The notes: generated by a model from the sequence alone, not told the origin. A DNA stretch of 64,000 bases from Clostridium putrefaciens (GCF_900461105.1 NZ_UFWZ01000001.1:3003001-3067000), one strand, 5' to 3'. Shown: positions 28,256-39,401, counted from the stretch's first letter. Translations and numbers: made by a program.

Positions 28256-29449
28256 TTACTTCATATAAGTCATAGGGTTCTCGGCCTTCCCATTTAATCT
28301 TAATTCAAAGTGAATATGCGGTCCTGTGCTTCTTCCCGTACTTCCAACCAGCCCTATAACATCCCCCTTTTTAATAGCATCTCCCTTATCTTTACTTATT
28401 GCACTACAATGTCCGTATAATGTCTCTACACCCTTACCATGATCTATTTTTATATATTTACCATATATATTATCATATCCTACCTTATTAACTACTCCAT
28501 CTAGAGCAGCACCTATGGGGTCCCCTGTATTTCCTGCAATATCTACTCCGTGATGACTTCTACTACCTCGACTTGCACCAAAGTTTGATGTTATAGGCCC
28601 CCTAGATGGCCTTTCTAAAAAGGAAATAGTGGTTCCTATAGGGTTCTTAGTCCCTTTAAATATTACCTTGTTTTTAGGGGATTCCATTATTTCTTCTTTT
28701 ATGATAATCTCTGATATTACCTTTGTATTTGTAATGTTTACTTGCTTTTCTATACGTCTTTTACCTTGCTTCCCTGAATCCTCTACTTTAAATTCACCCA
28801 TATAATACTTATCTGTAGTTTTAATGGTTGTGCCTACTGCTATATTTTCTATATAACCTTTTATACCAATAATACTCACTGAAATTATTGGGTCTTCCTT
28901 GCTACTATCCAATTCTTTTATTACCTTGTATATATTCTCTGGAGTCTTTATTTGAGACTCATAAGCCCTATAAGGTATGTAATATATATTATTATTTATA
29001 GATGTACTTATTATATCTTCTTTATTTAAATTATTTGCCCTTATATAGTGATCCTTTATTAAATTAAATAAGTCTTCACATCTATCTTTATCTCTCAATA
29101 TGCCTATACTCATTTCATCTATTTTTAAAACTAAACAATCAACTTCTTTATCTAAACTGGCCTTTATATTGGAAATTATGCTATCATAGGTGTTTAATGA
29201 TGAAGTTTTTGTAATAACTCTCTTAAATTTTATACCTTCACTTATTTTTATATCTTTATTTTTATCTAAGATCTTGTTATAAATATCTAAAACCTTATCT
29301 TTATCTTTATAATAAGCTACACAATTACCCTCAACATATGCTGCATAGGCTAGATTATATCCGGAATTTATGTATATAGATAAAAGTGGAATTATAAATA
29401 ATGATATAATAGTTGAAGCTTTTATGATGCTAATATATCTTTTCTTCAT
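28256..29449 (-). CDS. membrane-anchored M23 metallopeptidase with G5-like domain
   Basis: A 397-residue exported peptidoglycan endopeptidase. There is an N-terminal signal/anchor helix (about 10-33), a helical region, a G5-like beta domain (about 205-270) and a C-terminal LytM/M23 domain. Zinc motifs are HHGVDIAG (H-x3-D) and HIHFELR (H-x-H), both intact, with YGHCS between them. It would cut peptide cross-links in the wall during growth or sporulation. ATG start after AGAAAGGAA. It stands alone on the minus strand. Confidence 0.88.
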   Translation of the reverse strand: MKKRYISIIKASTIISLFIIPLLSIYINSGYNLAYAAYVEGNCVAYYKDKDKVLDIYNKILDKNKDIKISEGIKFKRVITKTSSLNTYDSIISNIKASLDKEVDCLVLKIDEMSIGILRDKDRCEDLFNLIKDHYIRANNLNKEDIISTSINNNIYYIPYRAYESQIKTPENIYKVIKELDSSKEDPIISVSIIGIKGYIENIAVGTTIKTTDKYYMGEFKVEDSGKQGKRRIEKQVNITNTKVISEIIIKEEIMESPKNKVIFKGTKNPIGTTISFLERPSRGPITSNFGASRGSRSHHGVDIAGNTGDPIGAALDGVVNKVGYDNIYGKYIKIDHGKGVETLYGHCSAISKDKGDAIKKGDVIGLVGSTGRSTGPHIHFELRLNGKAENPMTYMK

Positions 29450-29647
29450 TTGTGCATTCCTTTCTATATGGAAGACTTTAAGGTATATTTAATCTTCAGT
29501 TTATACAATCCCTTTTACTTTACCCTATTTATCATAAAAATATTCACATATAAACATTTTGTGTTACTATTTACATAATCATAGCTTTACTATAAAATTA
29601 TTAGAGCAATCTAAATAAGTATTGCACTTTAGAAAGGTTGGGATTCA

Positions 29648-30652
29648 ATGAGTACCTTCATGCTTAAAAATACAGCTTTAAGCACTACCCCTGTTAGTAA
29701 CATTTTTATAGAAAATCATATGCCAAAAGCTAGAGGTGAATTTATAAAGGTGTATTTATTATTATTAAAATACAGTGTCTCTGGGGAACTTGGAGTAAAT
29801 TCTACCATCCTTGCATCCGCTTTAAACTTATTAGAGTCAGATATAATGAACGCTCTAAACTATTGGAATGATGAAGGTGTTCTAAAGATTATTCCAATAG
29901 ATAAAATGGGGAATTTTAATATAGAATTTATAAATCTTGGAGAGGATCAAACTACTTCTAAAGTAAGTCTTTTAGAAGAATTAAATAATTCTTCTGTTAA
30001 AGATATGTTACAAGAAATAGAAAAGCTTCTATCAAGACCCTTGTCTCCAAAGGAGATGTCTACCTATATAGGATGGGAAAAAGACTTGAATTTTTCTCTT
30101 GAAATGATATTTTTGCTTATTCAATATTGTATATCTAAAGGCAAAACTGATTATAGGTATTTCGAAAAGGTTGCTTTATCATGGTTTGATGCTGGCATAA
30201 AAACCATAGACGATGCCCAGTTGTATATTAAAAGACATGAAGAAAAATGGATCAAATATAGACGTATACTGGATTATTTAGGTCTAAAAGGCGCTGATAT
30301 AATGAAGCCTCAAGAAGAAATGCTTAGTAAATGGGTAAATCAATATAAGTTTTCTATTGAGATAATTGAAAAGGCTTGTACTATTTGCTTTGAAAGATTA
30401 AATAGGGCAGACTTTAAATATATTGATGGTATACTTTCTAGTTGGAACAAAGATAATGTAAAAACTTTAGAAGATATTGCTGCAAAAGATCTAAAAAGAG
30501 CAGCAACCTATAATAAAGTTAATAATAATACTAACAACTATAATAACAATAACAAAAATAATAAAAATAGTAACTTCAATAATTTTGAACAAAGAACCTA
30601 TGACTTCGATGAATTAGAAAGAAAATTGTTAGGATGGGATAAGGATGATTAA
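29648..30652 (+). CDS. DnaD-domain replication protein
   Basis: A 334-residue protein with an N-terminal winged-helix DDBH1-like domain (about 20-90) and two DnaD/DDBH2 repeats (about 120-190 and 210-280, each with the YIxxW-type helix such as WIKYRRILDYLG and ADFKYIDGILSSW). It ends in an Asn-rich low-complexity linker (about 290-315) and a short acidic tail. The last codons overlap dnaC, so it probably works with that helicase loader in primosome assembly. Confidence 0.85.
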   Translation: MSTFMLKNTALSTTPVSNIFIENHMPKARGEFIKVYLLLLKYSVSGELGVNSTILASALNLLESDIMNALNYWNDEGVLKIIPIDKMGNFNIEFINLGEDQTTSKVSLLEELNNSSVKDMLQEIEKLLSRPLSPKEMSTYIGWEKDLNFSLEMIFLLIQYCISKGKTDYRYFEKVALSWFDAGIKTIDDAQLYIKRHEEKWIKYRRILDYLGLKGADIMKPQEEMLSKWVNQYKFSIEIIEKACTICFERLNRADFKYIDGILSSWNKDNVKTLEDIAAKDLKRAATYNKVNNNTNNYNNNNKNNKNSNFNNFEQRTYDFDELERKLLGWDKDD

Positions 30653-31625
30653 AGGATATCAACAATCTGTAATTAGGATATATGAAAATATTCAAGAAGA
30701 GGAAAAGAGAGCTCTGAAAAAGAGAAGAAGTGAAATTGAAAAAAGAGATCCTAGAATATTAGATATAGAAAATAAAATAGGTAAGCTTTGTGTTGAGCTT
30801 GCAATTAGTTCTATGAAAGATATCGATAATAGAGATGAATATATAAATAACCTTAAGTCGTCTATCACAGATCTTAGGGTAAGGAAATCAGAAATGCTAG
30901 TAACTTTAGGATATAGTCTGAATTATTTAAATCTAAATTATAGATGTACTAAATGCAAAGATACCGGATTTATAGGCGCTTCTAAATGTACTTGTTATAA
31001 ACAAAAGTTAATACAACTTCATTATAAAGATTCTCAGCTACAAGAACTTACACGAACAAACAACTTTAAATCTTTTGATTTTACTTTGTATCCTATTCAT
31101 AAAATAGGTAATGAAAAGGACACGCCAAGAAAGAACATAGAAAAGATTTATAATAGGTCTTTAGCATATATAGATAACTTTAAATCTCATTCAGATAACC
31201 TTTTATTTTATGGTAATTCTGGCACCGGAAAAACATTTTTGTCTACCTGTATAGCAAGAGAACTTCTTGATAAAGGGTATCTTGTAGTATACAAGACATC
31301 TGATGAATTGATAAAAGATCTTCGAGATCTTAAATTTAATACGAATAAGTTTTTAGAGGACTTAATATTTAACTGTGATTTGCTTGTAATAGATGATTTA
31401 GGTTCAGAATTAATTACAGACTTTACAAGAGCGGAGCTATTTAATCTTTTAAATAAGAGATTACTTACTAAAAGAAAAATGATTATATCAACTAATTTAA
31501 CCTTAGAACACCTCCTTCAACAGTACTCAGAAAGAATAACTTCAAGGCTTCTTGGGAATTTCGATATAAATAAGTTTTACTGTGAAGATATAAGAGTGTC
31601 AAAGAACTTAAATAAAATAACATAA
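30645..31625 (+). CDS. dnaC: DnaC/DnaI-type helicase loader ATPase
   Basis: A 326-residue AAA+ protein. The N-terminal half has a coiled region and a zinc-like cysteine set (CTKCKDTG...CTCYK, about 105-125). Walker A is GNSGTGKTFL (about 190-199) and Walker B is LLVIDDLGSE; a sensor and Arg-finger region follows (STNLTLEHLLQQYSERITSRLLG). It loads the replicative helicase onto DNA at origins or forks. It overlaps the DnaD gene by 8 bases, indicating translational coupling. In Bacillus naming it corresponds to DnaI. Confidence 0.87.
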   Translation: MIKGYQQSVIRIYENIQEEEKRALKKRRSEIEKRDPRILDIENKIGKLCVELAISSMKDIDNRDEYINNLKSSITDLRVRKSEMLVTLGYSLNYLNLNYRCTKCKDTGFIGASKCTCYKQKLIQLHYKDSQLQELTRTNNFKSFDFTLYPIHKIGNEKDTPRKNIEKIYNRSLAYIDNFKSHSDNLLFYGNSGTGKTFLSTCIARELLDKGYLVVYKTSDELIKDLRDLKFNTNKFLEDLIFNCDLLVIDDLGSELITDFTRAELFNLLNKRLLTKRKMIISTNLTLEHLLQQYSERITSRLLGNFDINKFYCEDIRVSKNLNKIT

Positions 31626-31661
31626 AAAAAAGACTTCTAAAACTTAGAAGTCTTTTTTTTG
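31624..31661. terminator. bidirectional terminator between dnaC and the tRNA cluster
   Basis: AAAAAAAAGACTTCTAA pairs with TTAGAAGTCTTTTTTTT around a tight loop. It ends dnaC on the plus strand and the tRNA transcript on the minus strand. Confidence 0.9.
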
Positions 31662-31736
31662 TGGAGCTGGCAATAGGAATTGAACCTACAACCTGCTGAT
31701 TACAAGTCAGCTGCTCTACCGTTGAGCCATGCCAGC
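31662..31736 (-). tRNA. tRNA-Thr (anticodon TGT)
   Basis: Cloverleaf with acceptor GCTGGCA/TGCCAGC, anticodon stem GCTGA/TCAGC with loop CTTGTAA, T-loop GGTTCAATTCC and an encoded CCA. Last tRNA of the minus-strand cluster. Confidence 0.95.
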
Positions 31737-31739
31737 AAA

Positions 31740-31816
31740 TGGCGACCCAGAAGGGACTCGAACCCTCGACCTCCGGCGTGACAGGCCGGCACTCTAACCA
31801 ACTGAGCTACTAGGCC
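31740..31816 (-). tRNA. tRNA-Asp (anticodon GTC), copy 1
   Basis: Anticodon stem CCGGC/GCCGG with loop CTGTCAC. Acceptor GGCCTAG/CTGGGTC contains G-U pairs. CCA is encoded. The gene sequence repeats at 32023-32099. Confidence 0.95.
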
Positions 31817-31824
31817 GTATATAA

Positions 31825-31900
31825 TGGTGGGCACAACAGGGCTCGAACCTGTGACCCTCTGCTTGTAAGGCAGATGCTCTCCCAGCTGAGCTATGCGCCC
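31825..31900 (-). tRNA. tRNA-Val (anticodon TAC), copy 1
   Basis: Acceptor GGGCGCA/TGTGCCC, anticodon loop CTTACAA, encoded CCA. Repeated at 32114-32189. Confidence 0.95.
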
Positions 31901-31908
31901 ATTATATA

Positions 31909-31983
31909 TGGTGACTCCTAGGGGAATTGAACCCCTGATACCACCGTGAAAGGGTGGTGTCTTAACCGCTTGACCAAGGAGCC
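31909..31983 (-). tRNA. tRNA-Glu (anticodon TTC), copy 1
   Basis: Anticodon stem CCACC/GGTGG with loop CTTTCAC, T-loop GGTTCAATTCC, encoded CCA. Repeated at 32198-32272. Confidence 0.95.
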
Positions 31984-32022
31984 TCATTAAGTATTGTATT
32001 ATGTTTTATTTTTTATTTTATA

Positions 32023-32099
32023 TGGCGACCCAGAAGGGACTCGAACCCTCGACCTCCGGCGTGACAGGCCGGCACTCTAACCAACTGAGCTACTAGGCC
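32023..32099 (-). tRNA. tRNA-Asp (anticodon GTC), copy 2
   Basis: Same sequence and fold as the copy at 31740-31816, CCA encoded. Confidence 0.95.
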
Positions 32100-32113
32100 A
32101 TATTCATATAAAA

Positions 32114-32189
32114 TGGTGGGCACAACAGGGCTCGAACCTGTGACCCTCTGCTTGTAAGGCAGATGCTCTCCCAGCTGAGCTATGCGCCC
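32114..32189 (-). tRNA. tRNA-Val (anticodon TAC), copy 2
   Basis: Same sequence and fold as the copy at 31825-31900, CCA encoded. Confidence 0.95.
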
Positions 32190-32197
32190 ATAATACA

Positions 32198-32272
32198 TGG
32201 TGACTCCTAGGGGAATTGAACCCCTGATACCACCGTGAAAGGGTGGTGTCTTAACCGCTTGACCAAGGAGCC
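32198..32272 (-). tRNA. tRNA-Glu (anticodon TTC), copy 2
   Basis: Same sequence and fold as the copy at 31909-31983, CCA encoded. First tRNA after the promoter. Confidence 0.95.
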
Positions 32273-32316
32273 TCATATTACTTGTCGGTTGCTTATTGGG
32301 AAACCTGACATAGACT

Positions 32317-32345
32317 ATAATACATAATAAATCTGTTTCTGTCAA
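32317..32345 (-). promoter_or_regulatory. sigma-A promoter of the tRNA cluster
   Basis: On the minus strand: TTGACA (32340-32345), a 17-base spacer and TATTAT (32317-32322), about 45 bases upstream of the first tRNA. Confidence 0.8.
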
Positions 32346-32463
32346 CATTTATTTTTAAATTACTTTATATTTCATTTTTTTAACGTCTTAAATGCTTGCC
32401 ATCCCTTTAATTACCACAAACCTCATTAAATATATCTTATATTTAATTATTGTTCATATAAAT

Positions 32464-32503
32464 AAATATCTCTATATTTTATTCTTTTAAATTATAGAGA
32501 TAT
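32464..32503 (-). terminator. probable terminator after the CoA-binding protein gene
   Basis: AATATCTCTATA pairs with TATAGAGATATT just downstream of the minus-strand stop at 32515. The tail is T-rich but interrupted. Confidence 0.45.
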
Positions 32504-32514
32504 TAAAATTTTTA

Positions 32515-32886
32515 TTACATTTTAGAAAGTTCTACTAGGGCACAACCTTTTATTGCTATAATATCATTTTGATTGCAAAAATCTATTATTTCGTCACTTT
32601 CTGCCCCTGGTTGTATAAGAATATTTTTTATTCCCATTTCATGTGCTTCTTTTACTATGTTTATTCCTTTTATAGGATTTATACAAAGATCTAATACTCC
32701 TATTGTATAAGTTACCTCTCTTAAGGTTTCATAAGCACCATCCATTTGTGACTTATAGGTAACTCCTTCAACATTATAATCATTTTCTTTTAACTTTTTT
32801 AATATCTTATTTGCATACTTACCATCATTTAAGACATCTCCAACAACCACCCAATTCTTGTATTTCATAAAATCTTTAGCTTCCAT
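32515..32886 (-). CDS. CoA-binding domain protein (YccU-like)
   Basis: A 123-residue Rossmann-fold protein of the CoA-binding domain family, resembling the N-terminal domain of succinyl-CoA synthetase alpha. Visible motifs are WVVVGDVLNDGKYANKI at the start and GIKNILIQPGAESDEIIDFC toward the end. Stand-alone members bind CoA; no catalytic role is established. ATG start after GGAGGAA. Confidence 0.82.
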   Translation of the reverse strand: MEAKDFMKYKNWVVVGDVLNDGKYANKILKKLKENDYNVEGVTYKSQMDGAYETLREVTYTIGVLDLCINPIKGINIVKEAHEMGIKNILIQPGAESDEIIDFCNQNDIIAIKGCALVELSKM

Positions 32887-33135
32887 ATTTATTCCTCCAC
32901 TCCTTTAACTATTTTAACTGAATTAAATCAAAACCTTTTAATAAAGCTTATTAAGCTTAAATTCTATTATCTATTACTATAAAGTATACCCTATTACTTA
33001 AATTTATGTTTTAATATATTGTTAAGATTATTAATTACTGTAGTCTTTATTCTTAACCTATTGTAAAATTATATTTATAATAACATGTATGATTTCAACT
33101 ACATGAGTTTCAATATAAATATAAGAGGTGAAATT

Positions 33136-33972
33136 ATGAGGATTGGTTTAGCTCAAATGGATATAATCTTTGAAGATAAGCATTTAAATATGCTTAAGGT
33201 TGAAAATCTTTTAAAAGATGCTAATAAAGATTCTATTGATCTTTTAGTATTTCCTGAATTGACTCTTACTGGATTTTCTATGAATTTAAAAGATATGATT
33301 GAAGGATCTCTTGTAGATTCACCTTCAATAGCTTGGTTTTGTACTAAGGCTTTGGAATACAATATTAATATAGCCTTTGGATATATAGAGATATGTGGCG
33401 ATAAAGGATTAAATAATTTAGTTATCATATCAAAACATGGAACTGTACTAAGCAAGTATTCAAAAATCCACCCTTTTTCTTATGGTAATGAATCTAAGTA
33501 TTACAAAGGTGGAGATGAGTTTATTCTAACTAGATTAGGAGACCTTATAATAGGTAGTACCATATGTTATGATTTAAGATTCCCTGAACTTTACCAAATC
33601 CTAAGCAAAAAGGCCAATATTATACTAGTCATTGCTAATTGGCCTCACAAAAGAAAGGATGCCTGGATTACCTTATTAAAGGCTAGAGCTATAGAAAATC
33701 AATGCTATATAGTCGGGGTTAATAAGGTCGGCATGTTCGGAAATACCTATTACTCAGGTGACTCTATGATTATAGATCCTTTAGGTAATATAATAACATC
33801 ATTATCAGATAGTGAAGGTATAATTTACACTAATATTAATATAAAAGAAGTGGATGGTTTAAGAAAAAGTTTCACTGTTAAGGAAGATAGAAAAAACCTT
33901 CTTTATATTAAAGGTCTTACTTCAAATATACCTATAAAAGATGAAAGAGAGGACTCGAATGATATATCATGA
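33136..33972 (+). CDS. carbon-nitrogen hydrolase (nitrilase superfamily, omega-amidase-like)
   Basis: A 278-residue nitrilase-fold amidase. The Glu-Lys-Cys triad is visible in VFPELTLTGF, LSKYSKIHPF and GSTICYDLRFPEL. The pattern of the last motif resembles omega-amidase/YafV-like enzymes that hydrolyse 2-oxoglutaramate-type omega-amides; the substrate here is not proven. The start at 33136 is chosen for AAGAGGTGAAA upstream. Its 3' end overlaps the start of the flavoprotein gene, implying coupling. Confidence 0.85.
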   Translation: MRIGLAQMDIIFEDKHLNMLKVENLLKDANKDSIDLLVFPELTLTGFSMNLKDMIEGSLVDSPSIAWFCTKALEYNINIAFGYIEICGDKGLNNLVIISKHGTVLSKYSKIHPFSYGNESKYYKGGDEFILTRLGDLIIGSTICYDLRFPELYQILSKKANIILVIANWPHKRKDAWITLLKARAIENQCYIVGVNKVGMFGNTYYSGDSMIIDPLGNIITSLSDSEGIIYTNINIKEVDGLRKSFTVKEDRKNLLYIKGLTSNIPIKDEREDSNDIS

Positions 33973-35191
33973 TACTTTAATAATAGGTGGAGGCGCCTCT
34001 GGCCTATTTTCAGCTATAATAGCTAAGGACCTCGGTCACGATGTTGCTATTTTAGAGGGCAGCGATAGAATAGGGAAAAAAATTTTAACTACTGGAAATG
34101 GTAGGTGTAATATAACAAATAAAAATATAGCTTCTCCTTATGTAACTTATCATAGTGAGGATTCTGAGCTTTTTAGCACTGTGTTAGGTAGCTTTACAGT
34201 AGAGGACACCATAAGCACCTTTTACTCTATGGGACTCCCCTTAACGCTATTAGACGGCGGTAAGATGTATCCTATGTCTTTGCAATCAACTTCAGTACTC
34301 GATATACTAAGGATGTCACTAGTTGATAAAGACATTCCTATATACCTTGAAAATAAAGTTACTAAAATAACTTCACATAAAAATGGATTTTCTATAACCT
34401 CATCTTCTGGTGAGGACTTTACTTGTAAAAAGCTTATATTATCTACAGGTGGTAAATCTGCTTCAAAGACTGGTTCTGATGGTTCTGGCTATAAATTAGC
34501 TGAAAGTTTAGGTCACAAAATAGTTAATACTATTCCAGCTTTAGTCCAATTAAAATTAGATTATAATAATCTAAAGGCTATATCAGGCATAAAATTTGAG
34601 GGTAAAGAAACTATATTAATAAATAAAAAGATCATAAGAGAAGAACTAGGGGAAATACTTTTCACTGATTATGGAATTTCAGGTCCACCTACACTTCAAT
34701 TAAGTAGGATAGCATCTAAAGGACTAAGCAAAGGAAAAACCGTAGAGATAGAAGTAGATATGATGCCTAACATGTCAAAAGACGAACTAAATGTATTTTT
34801 AGAAAATCACTTCGGATCTTTTTCTTACAGAAGTGTTTACGAATCATTTATAGGTATAATAAACAAAAAGCTAATACCTATATTTCTAAGAGAATGCGGT
34901 ATTTTAGATATACATTCGCCTTGCCATGACTTAGATTGGAAGAAAAGAGAAACATTGATAAATAAGCTAAAGGCTTGGACATTTAAAGTCATTGATACCA
35001 ATTCATTTTCAAATGCTCAAGTAACTTGTGGAGGTGTAGACACAACTGAAGTAAATCCTCTAACATTAGAATCAAAAGTTATTTCAAATTTATTTTTTTG
35101 TGGTGAGTTATTAGATGTTGATGGAGATTGTGGAGGATTTAACCTACAGTGGGCTTGGAGTTCTGCTGCAGTAGCTGCTAAGTCATTATAG
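33959..35191 (+). CDS. NAD(P)/FAD-dependent oxidoreductase, BaiN/YhiN (HI0933-like) family
   Basis: A 410-residue flavoprotein. The N-terminal FAD motif is LIIGGGASGLFSAIIAKDLG with GNGRCNITN soon after; LSTGGKSASKTGSDGSGY and the C-terminal GGVDTTEVNPLTLESK...FFCGELLDVDGDCGGFNLQWAW are hallmarks of the HI0933/BaiN family. Some members reduce bile-acid intermediates, but most have no known substrate. The ATG at 33959 follows GAGAGGACTC and overlaps the nitrilase gene by 14 bases. A terminator follows. Confidence 0.88.
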   Translation: MIYHDTLIIGGGASGLFSAIIAKDLGHDVAILEGSDRIGKKILTTGNGRCNITNKNIASPYVTYHSEDSELFSTVLGSFTVEDTISTFYSMGLPLTLLDGGKMYPMSLQSTSVLDILRMSLVDKDIPIYLENKVTKITSHKNGFSITSSSGEDFTCKKLILSTGGKSASKTGSDGSGYKLAESLGHKIVNTIPALVQLKLDYNNLKAISGIKFEGKETILINKKIIREELGEILFTDYGISGPPTLQLSRIASKGLSKGKTVEIEVDMMPNMSKDELNVFLENHFGSFSYRSVYESFIGIINKKLIPIFLRECGILDIHSPCHDLDWKKRETLINKLKAWTFKVIDTNSFSNAQVTCGGVDTTEVNPLTLESKVISNLFFCGELLDVDGDCGGFNLQWAWSSAAVAAKSL

Positions 35192-35213
35192 TATTATAAA
35201 AAATCTAAAATTT

Positions 35214-35260
35214 AAGGTTAAATAATGAATATATAACTACCTTATTCATTATTTAACCTT
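35214..35260. terminator. bidirectional terminator
   Basis: AAGGTTAAATAATGAATA pairs with TATTCATTATTTAACCTT, between the convergent flavoprotein and thioesterase genes. Confidence 0.8.
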
Positions 35261-35268
35261 ACTTTAAA

Positions 35269-36027
35269 TTAATATTCTTTATTACTTATCCAAAATGTTT
35301 CTAACAATGTAGCTTCTTTTCCTTCGTCATCTAAAATTCTATGTATGCAATCCATACTATCTCCATTATCATCTATTTGGACTTGTGAGGTTATACTATG
35401 TCCATATCTAGTTTCCTTTTTATATATAACCTTAATTCTTTTTAGAGTGTATTTAAGTATCTTTTCTAATGGAACAGCCTCTATAGCCCAGGAAATATAC
35501 TTTGTATTATTTACATGTCTATTAGTATCTATATCACTATACCTAATGGTAAAGTACTCCTCATTATCTATTTTAGTTATATTTTTAATCTTATCCATAT
35601 TTAATTCTTCATTACATTTTTCATTAATATCATAAGCCTCATATAAACTCTTTAAAATCCTAATGGGTTTTCTCTTTTCAATATCTATTAAAAACCATAC
35701 AGATTTTGCTGTACCTATAATATTACCATCTTTATTACAAACTTCATGCTCTCTAAATGCATAAAACCTTTTAAGTGAATATGCGCTAGTTTTAACTGTA
35801 ATCTTATCACCATACTTAGGGAACTCTACTATATCTATATCCCACTTGTATAACACCCAAGCTGCATTGTTAGATTTTAAATAGTCGAGTCCTATACCTA
35901 ATTCTTCGCTTTGATAGGTAGCTACATCCCCAAAAAAGTTCACCAAAGACGTTATAAGAGCCTTCCTCTTATAGTCAATGTCATGATAATATATTTCATA
36001 TTGTTTCTCTGTAATGATACCTCTCAT
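35269..36027 (-). CDS. acyl-ACP thioesterase family protein
   Basis: A 252-residue double-hotdog protein of the FatA/FatB-like bacterial acyl-ACP thioesterase family. The first hotdog contains IYYHDIDYKRKALITSLVNFFGDVA; the second contains RYSDIDTNRHVNNTKYISWAIEA, holding the conserved Asn/His (N-x-H) region. It would release fatty acids from acyl carrier protein in the cytoplasm. ATG start after GTGGAGGTG. Monocistronic. Confidence 0.87.
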   Translation of the reverse strand: MRGIITEKQYEIYYHDIDYKRKALITSLVNFFGDVATYQSEELGIGLDYLKSNNAAWVLYKWDIDIVEFPKYGDKITVKTSAYSLKRFYAFREHEVCNKDGNIIGTAKSVWFLIDIEKRKPIRILKSLYEAYDINEKCNEELNMDKIKNITKIDNEEYFTIRYSDIDTNRHVNNTKYISWAIEAVPLEKILKYTLKRIKVIYKKETRYGHSITSQVQIDDNGDSMDCIHRILDDEGKEATLLETFWISNKEY

Positions 36028-36086
36028 ATAAACACCTCCACATAAAGCATATTATATCTTTCTAATTAATTTACCATGTAATTACA

Positions 36087-36140
36087 AAGGTGATTTGCCT
36101 TAGTCTAATTATATGTAAAGACAAAAGCAAATCACCTATT
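36087..36140 (-). terminator. intrinsic terminator after the DUF1858 gene
   Basis: AGGTGATTTGC pairs with GCAAATCACCT, with a partly paired interior. It lies just past the stop at 36159 on the minus strand. Confidence 0.7.
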
Positions 36141-36158
36141 TATATATATTAACTTTTA

Positions 36159-36344
36159 CTAACCATTAAGTGCAGTAAGTAGTTCTTCTACATCAAATCC
36201 ATGAACCATAGCTGCCTCTTCTAATGTCTCCATTTGAGATGAGGGACATCCAACACAACCCATACCAAAACTCATTAAAACTTCAACAGCTTCTGGATAC
36301 TCCATAACTACATCTCCAATAGTCATTTCTTTTGAAATTTCCAT
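36159..36344 (-). CDS. DUF1858 domain protein
   Basis: A 61-residue protein with the DUF1858 core: TIGDVVMEYPEAVEVLMSFGMGCVGCPSSQMETLEEAA. The Cys-x-x-Cys may bind a metal or Fe-S centre. The domain also occurs beside hybrid-cluster and Ric proteins; the function of stand-alone copies is unknown. The start at 36344 is chosen for AGAGGAGTTG upstream. Confidence 0.85.
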   Translation of the reverse strand: MEISKEMTIGDVVMEYPEAVEVLMSFGMGCVGCPSSQMETLEEAAMVHGFDVEELLTALNG

Positions 36345-36442
36345 ATATATCAACTCCTCTTTCTTTTCAGAATATAATATTTATTATACTCTAGCGAAAT
36401 CTTATATACAATGAAGATATTGTTAAATTAATAATATAATTT

Positions 36443-38228
<1,786 letters not shown>

Positions 38229-39401
38229 ATGACTATTTATGATGACGCTTTAAAATTTCATGAAGAAAAAAGAGGTAAGTTAGAGATTTCATGTAGAGTT
38301 GAAGTAAAAGATGCTAGCGACTTAAGCTTAGCATATACACCAGGAGTTGCTCAGCCTTGCCTAGAGATACAAAAGGATCCTAACAAAGCTTACATATACA
38401 CTAGAAAGTGGAATACTGTAGCTGTAATTTCTGATGGTACTGCAGTTTTAGGCCTTGGAGATATAGGTCCCATGGCATCATTACCTGTAATGGAAGGAAA
38501 GTCAGTTCTTTTCAAAACCTTTGGTGATGTAGATGCTATACCAATAGTACTAGATACTAAAGATACAGATGAAATAGTAGAAACCATAGTTAGGATTGCT
38601 CCTACTTTTGGTGGAATAAACCTTGAAGATATATCTGCTCCAAGATGTTTCGAAATCGAAGAAAGACTTAAGAAAAGATTAGATATTCCAGTTTTTCATG
38701 ATGATCAACATGGAACTGCTATAGTTACACTAGCTGCTCTGTTAAATTCACTAAAGGTAGTAAATAAAAAGTTAGAAGACTTAAAAGTTATTGTAAATGG
38801 TGCAGGCTCTGCTGGAGTTGCTATTACTAAACTTTTACTATCATCCGGTGTTAAAAATATAATACTTTGTGATAGAACAGGTGCTATTTTTGATGGAAGA
38901 CAAAATCTTAACTCTTCAAAATCTGAAATGGCCCTTATTACTAATCCAAATAAAGAACAGGGTTCTCTAAAAGATGTTTTAAAAGATTCAGATGTATTCG
39001 TAGGTGTTTCTGCTCCTAACACCTTAAATGAAGAGCTTGTAAAATCTATGAATAAAGATTCCATAATATTTGCTATGGCAAACCCTATACCTGAAATATT
39101 CCCAGAGGACGCTAAAAAGGCAGGTGCAAGAATTGTTGGAACAGGAAGATCCGATTTCCCAAATCAAATAAACAACATTTTAGCCTTCCCTGGAATATTT
39201 AGAGGTGCTTTAGATGTAAGAGCTTCAAGTATAAATGAGGAAATGAAACTTGCAGCAGCTTATGCTATTTCAAGTTCTGTTCCTGAAAATGAATTAAATG
39301 AAGATAATGTAATGCCTAAATCCTTTGACAAAGACGTCCAAGTTAAAGTAGCTGATGCTGTTAAAGCTGCTGCTATAAAAACTGGAGTAGCTAGAATTTA
39401 A
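38229..39401 (+). CDS. NAD(P)-dependent malic enzyme (oxaloacetate-decarboxylating)
   Basis: A 390-residue enzyme of the short bacterial malic enzyme type, converting malate to pyruvate and CO2. Motifs: LAYTPGVAQPC, PVFHDDQHGTAIV (metal and substrate), VIVNGAGSAGVAI (nucleotide-binding), and IIFAMANPIPEIFP. No C-terminal phosphotransacetylase domain. It would work with the 2-hydroxycarboxylate transporter at 4860-6155 if that imports malate. ATG start after GGAAGGGG. Its own terminator follows. Confidence 0.93.
   Translation: MTIYDDALKFHEEKRGKLEISCRVEVKDASDLSLAYTPGVAQPCLEIQKDPNKAYIYTRKWNTVAVISDGTAVLGLGDIGPMASLPVMEGKSVLFKTFGDVDAIPIVLDTKDTDEIVETIVRIAPTFGGINLEDISAPRCFEIEERLKKRLDIPVFHDDQHGTAIVTLAALLNSLKVVNKKLEDLKVIVNGAGSAGVAITKLLLSSGVKNIILCDRTGAIFDGRQNLNSSKSEMALITNPNKEQGSLKDVLKDSDVFVGVSAPNTLNEELVKSMNKDSIIFAMANPIPEIFPEDAKKAGARIVGTGRSDFPNQINNILAFPGIFRGALDVRASSINEEMKLAAAYAISSSVPENELNEDNVMPKSFDKDVQVKVADAVKAAAIKTGVARI

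Larger units (their letters stand above)
31740..32272 (-). repeat. tandem duplication of an Asp-Val-Glu tRNA trio
   Basis: The block tRNA-Glu, tRNA-Val, tRNA-Asp (transcription order) occurs twice in tandem, offset by about 283-289 bases. The tRNA genes are identical as far as I can compare by eye, while the spacers differ. tRNA-Thr at the 3' end is single. Confidence 0.9.

Noticed and set aside
31700..32348. Two open frames of 95 and 111 codons across the tRNA cluster
   Set aside because: They translate tRNA sequence; the repeated peptides simply reflect the duplicated tRNA genes.
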